From 2-12-FULL-41-16 sp964473715 (lineage in GTDB: Bacteria > Patescibacteriota > Patescibacteriia > Magasanikbacterales > UBA922): a DNA stretch of 6,790 bases. The notes beneath the pieces are model-generated. The model saw nothing but the letters and a program-made list of their open reading frames with translations. It did no database searches and was not told the origin of the DNA. A program made the translations under genes and the position numbers. Where the stretch lies: contig CAYYQC010000045.1 of the NCBI GenBank assembly GCA_964473715.1, positions 1 through 6,790 on the forward strand, given 5' to 3'. This document shows, piece by piece, positions 1 to 4,990 of the stretch. Numbering within the stretch: position 1 is the stretch's first letter; each line of letters starts with the position of its first letter.

Positions 1-71
1 GTTTCAAGCAATTTAAGCGCTTCGGAAAAGCGCTTCTCTTTAAGAAACTGGTCATACAGATACACATACAT
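1..71 (-). CDS. Start of an unidentified gene, leaving the window
   Basis: An ATG at 71-69 begins a frame that stays open for 23 codons to the left edge, nine bases (ACCTGGATT) after the bactofilin stop and in the same frame as it. The peptide starts MYVYLYDQFLKEKRF and goes on SEALKLLE. Position, strand and open frame suggest a real gene co-transcribed with the bactofilin. The end resembles a TPR-type helix. The opening MYVYLYD could instead be the first strand of a Rossmann-like domain, and I have a vague recollection of similar starts in diacylglycerol-kinase-like proteins of Patescibacteria. Too little is visible to choose. Confidence 0.55.
   Translation of the reverse strand, partial: MYVYLYDQFLKEKRFSEALKLLE
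15..35. repeat. Duplicated palindrome AAGCGCTT able to form a hairpin
   Basis: AAGCGCTT occurs at 15-22 and 28-35, five bases apart. As it is its own reverse complement, the two copies can pair as an 8-bp stem with a 5-base loop. It lies at about codons 13-19 of the partial gene. No run of T follows on either strand, so it is not a standard terminator. Confidence 0.5.
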
Positions 72-80
72 AATCCAGGT

Positions 81-551
81 TTAGGCAGCGACTTCGGCAG
101 ATTCGTCTTCATCATTACGGCGTGCGCCTTTGGTAGTGCGGCGACGTTCACCGCCATTTTCTGCCCCTTCCAAACCTTTCATAGCCACCTTGCCTTGTAG
201 CAAAGCACCTGGAGCAACTACTAAAATTTCACATTGGACATCACCCAAAACACGAGCCGAGGCGGTAAGTTCTAATTGTTGATCTACTTTTACATTACCA
301 CGCACCTCACCAGCAATTACCGCATCCCCAGCTTTTACATTGGCCATAATTCTCGCACCAGGCTCTACGGTGAGGAGACGAGCGGTTTTTACGCTTCCAG
401 AAACTGTTCCTTTGACCAAAATATTACCTTCAGAAGCAAAGTCCCCTTCCACTACTACGGATGGGCCAACCACGGTTTCCACTTCATCAGGACCGCGATT
501 TACAGAATCATGGGAAACCATATTCATATCAGAAGGAGATTTTGGAAACAT
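81..551 (-). CDS. Bactofilin (polymer-forming cytoskeletal protein)
   Basis: 156 residues. Bactofilins polymerise without nucleotides into filaments, often under the membrane, and act in cell shape, stalk or wall organisation (family knowledge). The core, about residues 25-125, is the bactofilin beta-helix of short strands with regularly placed Gly and Val. It opens with VVGPSVVVEGDF, continues through NILVKGTVSGSV, AGDAVIAGEVRGNV and ASARVLGDV, and closes with APGALLQGKVAM. The first ~25 residues are polar and probably disordered. The tail, ~30 residues, has a basic block (GERRRTTKGARR) and then an acidic one (NDEDESAE). No membrane segment is present. The ATG at 551 follows a promoter but no Shine-Dalgarno. 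GC is higher than in the synthetase genes (35 of 60 in one 3' line). The next ATG lies nine bases after its TAA. The family call is firm; the specific role is unknown. Confidence 0.93.
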   Translation of the reverse strand: MFPKSPSDMNMVSHDSVNRGPDEVETVVGPSVVVEGDFASEGNILVKGTVSGSVKTARLLTVEPGARIMANVKAGDAVIAGEVRGNVKVDQQLELTASARVLGDVQCEILVVAPGALLQGKVAMKGLEGAENGGERRRTTKGARRNDEDESAEVAA

Positions 552-572
552 AAAACAAAATTAATACTGAAA

Positions 573-596
573 AGTATAAAGCTTTCTAATTATACT
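573..596. repeat. 7-bp inverted repeat over the bactofilin promoter
   Basis: The plus strand has AGTATAA at 573-579 and TTATACT at 590-596, perfect arms 10 bases apart. One arm covers the -10 box and the other lies just after the predicted start. This is a plausible position for an operator. In a read-through transcript from upstream it could fold into a weak AT-only hairpin followed by TTT. A transcript from the local promoter would carry only the second arm. In AT-rich DNA a repeat of this size can arise by chance. Confidence 0.35.
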
Positions 597-617
597 CTAA
601 TTTTTTTAGGGAGGCAA
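589..617 (-). promoter_or_regulatory. Sigma-70-type promoter for the bactofilin gene
   Basis: The minus strand reads TTGCCT (617-612), 17 bases, TATAAT (594-589): four of six to the -35 consensus, optimal spacing and a perfect -10. The -35 box directly follows the kinase TAA. The expected start near 583-581 gives a leader of about 30 bases before the bactofilin ATG. It is the best promoter match in the window. Confidence 0.6.
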
Positions 618-1655
618 TTAGTGATGGCGAATCGGTAAGAGCAAGGAAAATGTACTTCCCTGCCCTGGGCCACGACTAGAGCATTCCATACTACCATCAT
701 GACCTTCAGCAAATTTGCGGCAAACATAGAGTCCAAGTCCGGTACCATTGGCCTCAGAATGACGAGCGCGGTCAGCACGATAAAATTTTTGAAAAAAGTT
801 TTCTGCCTCTGCGGGCGTAAAACCAACACCAGGGTCGATAACGTCTACTTGAATTTTGCCTTTTTCCACATGTGCTTTGATGGAAATAGTCCCTACAGAA
901 GAATATTTAATCGCATTATCCACCAAATTATAAATCACATGACGAATTTTTTCCGCGTCAAGCCAAGTAGTTGGCAAAGCTTCTGGTTTCCAAGAAATTT
1001 TAATTTTCTTAATCGCAGCGCGGCTACGCAATTCTACAATTACACCTGCGATAATATCATTGAGTTGCGTAGTGGTAAATGTATACCGCGCATGACCTTG
1101 ATCAATGCGAGTAATACTGAGAAATTCATCCACCGAATGAATTAAACGTTCGTTTGTACAATCAATATTTTCTAAAATTTTCTTGGCTTCTTTGGGCATT
1201 TTTCCATATGTTCCATCACCCAAAAGTTCTACATATCCCTTAATAATCGATAACGGGGTGCGCAATTGATGTGAAGCAATTGAAAGAAATTCATTTTTTT
1301 GATTATCCAGTTCTTGCAGCACTTCTTTATCATGTTTTAATGCGCGAGCAAGTTCAGCCGTGCCTTCATGTTGCTTCATTTCTTTATGAATAATGCGCAA
1401 AATACCAATTACGGCGCTGGTTAAACCAAGCACCAAACCAGTCATGAGTAGTGGCACGAATGATTGCGTCTGTACAGCATTAATGGCACTGAGCCCAAGC
1501 AAAAGAAGCAATATCCAAACCGAAACAATAAAGGCATCGACAACAATGAGTGTTTTAGCACGGTCTTTTGGCAACCAAAACCACAAGGCACAACCTAAAA
1601 CAAAAACCCAAACACTGGCAATGATAGTGATAAGTGCGTGAAGCGACAGGAGCAT
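618..1655 (-). CDS. Membrane sensor histidine kinase with three transmembrane segments
   Basis: 345 residues from the chosen ATG. It autophosphorylates a histidine and passes the phosphate to a response regulator, which is not in this window. Three hydrophobic segments at about residues 6-28, 35-57 and 66-90 are joined by a positive loop (PKDRAK) and a short loop (NAVQTQS). The positive-inside rule puts the N-terminus outside and the kinase inside. A short linker leads to the dimerisation/phosphoacceptor domain, with H129 in SIASHQLRTPLS. The HATPase domain shows the N-box YNLVDNAIKYS (Asn247), G1 box DPGVGF (274-279), F-box FFQKFYRAD and G2 box GTGLGL (304-309). No PAS, HAMP or extracytoplasmic sensor domain is seen, so it may sense membrane state or a partner protein (inferred). 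An alternative TTG at 1673 adds six residues, but the ATG is preferred. No Shine-Dalgarno is present. Confidence 0.93.
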   Translation of the reverse strand: MLLSLHALITIIASVWVFVLGCALWFWLPKDRAKTLIVVDAFIVSVWILLLLLGLSAINAVQTQSFVPLLMTGLVLGLTSAVIGILRIIHKEMKQHEGTAELARALKHDKEVLQELDNQKNEFLSIASHQLRTPLSIIKGYVELLGDGTYGKMPKEAKKILENIDCTNERLIHSVDEFLSITRIDQGHARYTFTTTQLNDIIAGVIVELRSRAAIKKIKISWKPEALPTTWLDAEKIRHVIYNLVDNAIKYSSVGTISIKAHVEKGKIQVDVIDPGVGFTPAEAENFFQKFYRADRARHSEANGTGLGLYVCRKFAEGHDGSMECSSRGPGQGSTFSLLLPIRHH

Positions 1656-1663
1656 ATGCGCAC

Positions 1664-1672
1664 AGTATACCA
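1664..1672 (-). promoter_or_regulatory. Possible extended -10 promoter for the histidine kinase
   Basis: The minus strand reads TGGTATACT: a TGn extension followed by TATACT (five of six to TATAAT). The hexamer 17 bases upstream, TAGAAG at 1692-1687, matches TTGACA at only three of six, but extended -10 promoters tolerate a weak -35. Transcription would start near A1657 to A1655, at or within two bases of the kinase ATG, giving a leaderless message. This is a pattern match only. Confidence 0.35.
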
Positions 1673-1678
1673 AATTTT

Positions 1679-3373
1679 CTACATCTCTTCTACTGTACGA
1701 ATGGTTAACAAACTCAAAGCACGAGTAATTACTTGATGAGTGGCTTTAATTAACACAACGCGTGCGGCTTGAATTTCCGGATTTTCAGCATCTTTGATTG
1801 AGTGTAGATGGTAAAAACTACTAAATGCCTGCGCTACTTCAAAAGTATAATTAGTTAGTGTTGAGGGATTATAATCGACCAAAGCTTTTTGAACAATTTC
1901 TGGAAAAATCGCTAATTTCAAAACTAGATTTTTCTCTTCTGCTTCAACTAAAAATTTACCTGAACCAGGCTTAATTTCTTGCTTACGCAAAATACTGTTA
2001 ATTCGAGCAATGGTATACAACAAGTATGGAGCACTGAAGCCTTCAAAACTAACCGCTTCAGCAAAATTAAAAGCAATAGTTTTGGCCGCCTCATGTTTTT
2101 GCATGGTGAATTTCAAAATTGCCTGAGTCAAGACCGTTGCCACTTCATCAACTTTTTCTTCTGACCAATCAGTATGACGCTTACCAACTTCTTCTTCCAT
2201 GTAGGCAAAAATATCATCGCGCAAATCTTCGTACAAAATCACATTACCCCTACGAGAAGACATTTTTCCCTCTGGTAAAGTGACTAATCCATAGCCAATA
2301 TGAGTCATTTTGTGTGCAAAACCATTGAGTTCCAAAACTTTAAATAATTGTTTAAAGTAAAAATTTTGCTCAATACCCGTTACGTTAATACTTTCAGTGA
2401 TATCATGAGAACCAAATTTTTTTTCAGCCAACGCCAAATCACTAGTAAGATATAGTCCTGCTCCTGATGATTTACGAAGTAAGGCAATATCCAAATTATG
2501 ACCACTTAAATCAATAATAATTGCACCACCATCACCTACTTTGGCAATCCCTTTTTGTAAAAGTTCATCTACTAATTCTTGACCGCGCGCTTTAACATCA
2601 CTTTCCAAAAATAAAGTTTTGTGGCCACAGCCTAATTCTTTTTGAATATCTTCAAAACCAGCCAAACTCCACCGTCGAGTTTGTTCAAACAAATCCCAAA
2701 TTTTAGAATCATGAGCCTCTAATTGCAATTGCAATGCTTCTACTTCCGGCTTATGATCAGGATTTTCTTCTAAAAAAATCGAGGCTTCAGCATATACTTC
2801 ACCTAACCATTTTTGTTTATTTTCTGATAATACTTTGCCAGCGTAAAAATGCTGGATTCCCCACAAACACTTAGCAACGTGTGAGCCAAAATCATTAATA
2901 TAATTAACTGGTTTTACATCATATCCACCAGCCCGAAAAAGCTCTACCAAAGTATTACCAATACAAACATTACGCAAGTGACCAATGTGAAATTCTTTAT
3001 GCGTATTTTGTGATGGGTATTCAATCATTACTTTTTTGCCTTTACCCAATTCCAATTGTCCATATTTTTCCCCTGCTGCCGAAATTCCTGACAATATCAA
3101 TTCAGCGGTAACACCAGTATTTAAGAAAAAATTTACATATGGGCCAAAGGCCTTTATTGCGCTGACAATTTCTGGCAAACCAGCCTCAGTAATTTTTTGC
3201 GCCAAATCACTGGCTACTTCGGCGGGATTTTTACCCGCAGTTTTAGCGAGGGCAAAACATCCAAACGCAAAATCCCCCATTTCTGATTTTGGTGGAGCAC
3301 TTAATTCAATTTCAGCAGTTACACCAGCATTAGCAAGAACTTCAGCAATTTGTTTTTTAATCTCAGCAATCAT
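1679..3373 (-). CDS. argS: Arginyl-tRNA synthetase
   Basis: Class I synthetase that charges tRNA-Arg with arginine; it normally needs bound tRNA for arginine activation. It is 564 residues, the usual full length. The N-terminal ArgRS-specific domain (about residues 1-90) contains the conserved GDFAFGCFALAK. The catalytic domain has EYPSQNTHKEFHIGH with HIGH at 129-132 (bases 2989-2978), followed by LRN and NYINDFGSHV, and then GKMSSRRGN with KMSS at 370-373. Many bacterial ArgRS have lost a clear KMSK motif; this one keeps it, as archaeal-like forms do. The C-terminal DALR anticodon-binding domain begins near SAPYLLYTIARINSIL. The minus strand carries an A8 tract (bases 2424-2417) within EKKF, but the frame is intact. 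The stop is TAG, the only one among the genes seen. The kinase ATG lies 23 bases downstream. Confidence 0.97.
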   Translation of the reverse strand: MIAEIKKQIAEVLANAGVTAEIELSAPPKSEMGDFAFGCFALAKTAGKNPAEVASDLAQKITEAGLPEIVSAIKAFGPYVNFFLNTGVTAELILSGISAAGEKYGQLELGKGKKVMIEYPSQNTHKEFHIGHLRNVCIGNTLVELFRAGGYDVKPVNYINDFGSHVAKCLWGIQHFYAGKVLSENKQKWLGEVYAEASIFLEENPDHKPEVEALQLQLEAHDSKIWDLFEQTRRWSLAGFEDIQKELGCGHKTLFLESDVKARGQELVDELLQKGIAKVGDGGAIIIDLSGHNLDIALLRKSSGAGLYLTSDLALAEKKFGSHDITESINVTGIEQNFYFKQLFKVLELNGFAHKMTHIGYGLVTLPEGKMSSRRGNVILYEDLRDDIFAYMEEEVGKRHTDWSEEKVDEVATVLTQAILKFTMQKHEAAKTIAFNFAEAVSFEGFSAPYLLYTIARINSILRKQEIKPGSGKFLVEAEEKNLVLKLAIFPEIVQKALVDYNPSTLTNYTFEVAQAFSSFYHLHSIKDAENPEIQAARVVLIKATHQVITRALSLLTIRTVEEM

Positions 3374-3377
3374 ATTA
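3371..3377 (-). other. tyrS/argS stop-start junction TAA-T-ATG
   Basis: The tyrS stop TAA (3377-3375), one T, then the argS ATG (3373-3371). It is the third junction with the same geometry, again without a Shine-Dalgarno-like motif at the usual distance (only a GAG at about -13). It sets the argS start at 3373 rather than at the in-frame GTG at 3385, which lies within the end of tyrS. Confidence 0.6.
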
Positions 3378-4553
3378 TTGTACACTCACAAAAAAGCGTT
3401 TGCCTTTTTGAATCACATCACCAACCTGAACTCCAGATTTATAATCAGCTACTTTTACATCATTAATCTTTACTCCCCCACCTTCAATTTCACGCTGCGC
3501 TTCTGATTTACTTTTTACAAATCCAGCCTCTACCAAAACAGTCACAATGTCATAAACAGACGGAGTAAGTTCTGGGATTTCGTCTGGGCGTTCTTTATTC
3601 TGAATGGTTTTAGCAAAATAATCACGGCCTTGTTCAGCTGCTTGCGTACCAAGAAAAGCTTCGGTAATGGTAAAAGCAAGTTTTAATTTTGCATCACGCG
3701 GATTCTCGGCTTTCATGATTTCTTCAATTTCATTCATTGGTAAGCGTGTACAGAGTTCAAATGAATTACGGATCACACCATCACCCCAGGTCATGACTTT
3801 ACCAAACATATCTTCTGGAGAGTCTGACAAGGCAATCATATTACCTTCACTCTTTCCCATTTTCTTGCCGTTTTCATCAGCCAATAATTTCACAGTCAAA
3901 ACAAATTTTTCTTTATGTTGAATTTCTTTCATGAGCGTACGACCAGCAAGCATGTTAAAAGTTTGGTCATTTCCGCCCACTTCGCCGTCTACGCCCATGG
4001 CTACTGAATCATAGCCTTGCATTAGCGGGTACAAAAATTCGTGTAAGAAAATTGGTTTTTCTTCTTTAATCCGCTTCTCAAACATGTCTCGTTCCAAAAT
4101 TTGTTGCACCGTAAAATGTGATGAGAGTTCAAGCACATCAGCAAAATTCATTTTACCAAGCCAATCATTATTATATTTAACTTCAACTGGATTATCCCCA
4201 GTAAAATTTAAAATTGTCGCCGCCTGTTCCTGATATTTTTTGCAGTTTTCCAAAACCTCTTCGCGAGTCAAGCGAGTACGAGCCGCAGATTTGTCAGTTG
4301 GATCACCAATCATGGCCGTAAAATCACCAATTAACATGATAATTTTATGCCCCAAATCCTGGAATTGGCGGAGCTTAAGCATGGTAATACCATGGCCAAT
4401 ATGTAAACTTGGTCCAGTTGGATCATAGCCAGTATACAAAGTCAGTTGGCGACCAGATTTTAATTCCTTTTCCAAAAAATCTGGAGTTGGGTAAACATTG
4501 GCCACACCACGAGTAAGCAATTCAGTAATTTTTTCTTGATTATTGGAAATCAT
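3375..4553 (-). CDS. tyrS: Tyrosyl-tRNA synthetase
   Basis: Class I synthetase that attaches tyrosine to tRNA-Tyr; usually a cytosolic homodimer. From the chosen ATG it is 392 residues, close to the family norm of about 400. Seen in order: YTGYDPTGPS leading into HIGH at residues 51-54 (bases 4403-4392); the tyrosine pocket YPLMQGYD at 175-182, whose Tyr, Gln and Asp match the substrate-binding residues of known TyrRS; GGNDQ shortly after; the second signature as KMGKS at 231-235 (bases 3863-3849); and a C-terminal S4-type RNA-binding domain over about 334-392. The stretch around LRQFQDLGHK and IGDFTAMIGDP recalls Thermus-type (type 2) enzymes, while Gly in the KMSKS loop is more like type 1. 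An upstream GTG/ATG-type extension of 11 residues overlaps the lipoprotein gene and is rejected. argS follows after one base. Confidence 0.97.
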   Translation of the reverse strand: MISNNQEKITELLTRGVANVYPTPDFLEKELKSGRQLTLYTGYDPTGPSLHIGHGITMLKLRQFQDLGHKIIMLIGDFTAMIGDPTDKSAARTRLTREEVLENCKKYQEQAATILNFTGDNPVEVKYNNDWLGKMNFADVLELSSHFTVQQILERDMFEKRIKEEKPIFLHEFLYPLMQGYDSVAMGVDGEVGGNDQTFNMLAGRTLMKEIQHKEKFVLTVKLLADENGKKMGKSEGNMIALSDSPEDMFGKVMTWGDGVIRNSFELCTRLPMNEIEEIMKAENPRDAKLKLAFTITEAFLGTQAAEQGRDYFAKTIQNKERPDEIPELTPSVYDIVTVLVEAGFVKSKSEAQREIEGGGVKINDVKVADYKSGVQVGDVIQKGKRFFVSVQ

Positions 4554-4557
4554 ATTA
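4551..4557 (-). other. Lipoprotein/tyrS stop-start junction TAA-T-ATG
   Basis: The lipoprotein stop TAA (4557-4555), one T, then the tyrS ATG (4553-4551). It shares the 12-base string AATAATATGATT with the tyrS/argS junction. There is no Shine-Dalgarno-like sequence in the preceding 20 bases. This geometry decides the tyrS start, because the longer in-frame start at 4586 would lie inside the lipoprotein gene. Confidence 0.6.
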
Positions 4558-4986
4558 TTCAGTACAAGGTTGAGTTTTAACTTCAATTGATTCTAAATTT
4601 TTCACTACAGTCATATAATATTTTTCTTCAGGCGCATTAGGAACTGAAGTATTAGTATCATGACGTTCTTCCAAAACTACTGAAGCATGTACCGTAATGA
4701 GCGGCGTACCTTCATAACATTCAGGAATTTGTTCAGCAACCTTGCTTTGATAACTTTCATCAAAATAAACTGGTACTCCATCCACAGTTTTCACTTCACC
4801 AGTTTCAGTAAGCACTGGCATACTTCCCATTCCTCCAGTATAACCATAACCCACTAACATAGTAGCCGAAGCTTCTTTACCAACTGAAGGTAAATCGAGT
4901 AATGGAGATGAGACAGTATTTTCCATAGTTTTAGAACAACCAAGGCCAGTTAAAAGTAGAGTTAGTACCAGAAGAAAACGACGCAT
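4555..4986 (-). CDS. Predicted small lipoprotein of unknown function
   Basis: 143 residues; I do not recognise a family. The N-terminus is a lipoprotein-type signal peptide: Arg2-Arg3, a hydrophobic stretch over residues 4-15 and a lipobox TGLG-Cys17. The lipobox fits the general pattern, although Gly at -3 is less usual than Leu. The mature protein would be about 127 residues, anchored outside the membrane by a lipidated Cys17. It has a Gly-rich stretch, VGYGYTGGMG, at residues 45-54. Its only other cysteines, Cys90 and Cys141, could form a disulfide (inferred). No catalytic motif, repeat or further membrane segment is seen. The ATG is one base after the valS stop, and its own TAA is one base before the tyrS ATG, so it appears to be an integral member of the synthetase operon. 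A secreted protein between two cytosolic tRNA-charging enzymes is out of place. That may mean only that it uses their constitutive expression. Confidence 0.85.
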   Translation of the reverse strand: MRRFLLVLTLLLTGLGCSKTMENTVSSPLLDLPSVGKEASATMLVGYGYTGGMGSMPVLTETGEVKTVDGVPVYFDESYQSKVAEQIPECYEGTPLITVHASVVLEERHDTNTSVPNAPEEKYYMTVVKNLESIEVKTQPCTE

Positions 4987-4990
4987 ATTA
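4984..4990 (-). other. valS/lipoprotein stop-start junction TAA-T-ATG
   Basis: The valS stop TAA (4990-4988) is separated by a single T from the ATG (4986-4984) of the lipoprotein. The upstream bases lack a Shine-Dalgarno-like purine run. This suggests that a ribosome ending on valS restarts on the next gene (inferred). It is the first of three junctions of this form. Confidence 0.6.

Noticed and set aside
573..596. Inverted repeat as an intrinsic terminator for the kinase
   Set aside because: The stem is only 7 bp with a single G-C pair and is followed by just a few T; too weak to call as a terminator.
276..638. Plus-strand open frame opposite the bactofilin (also one at 340-564)
   Set aside because: Lies antisense to a clear bactofilin gene, and the peptide has no recognisable motif; it is a shadow frame.
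590..829. Minus-strand open frame of 79 codons in another frame within the end of the kinase gene
   Set aside because: Overlaps the HATPase domain coding region out of frame; no motif or start signal.
699..1145. Plus-strand open frame of 148 codons opposite the histidine kinase
   Set aside because: Its composition is that of an antisense frame over a gene with clear kinase motifs, and no start signal is seen.
2417..2424. A8 tract in argS as a programmed frameshift
   Set aside because: The frame is continuous through it and the protein is full length with all motifs, so no shift is needed.
4551..4586. Longer tyrS with an 11-residue N-terminal extension
   Set aside because: The extension overlaps the lipoprotein coding end, and MISNNQ at the stop-start junction matches the pattern of the other junctions.
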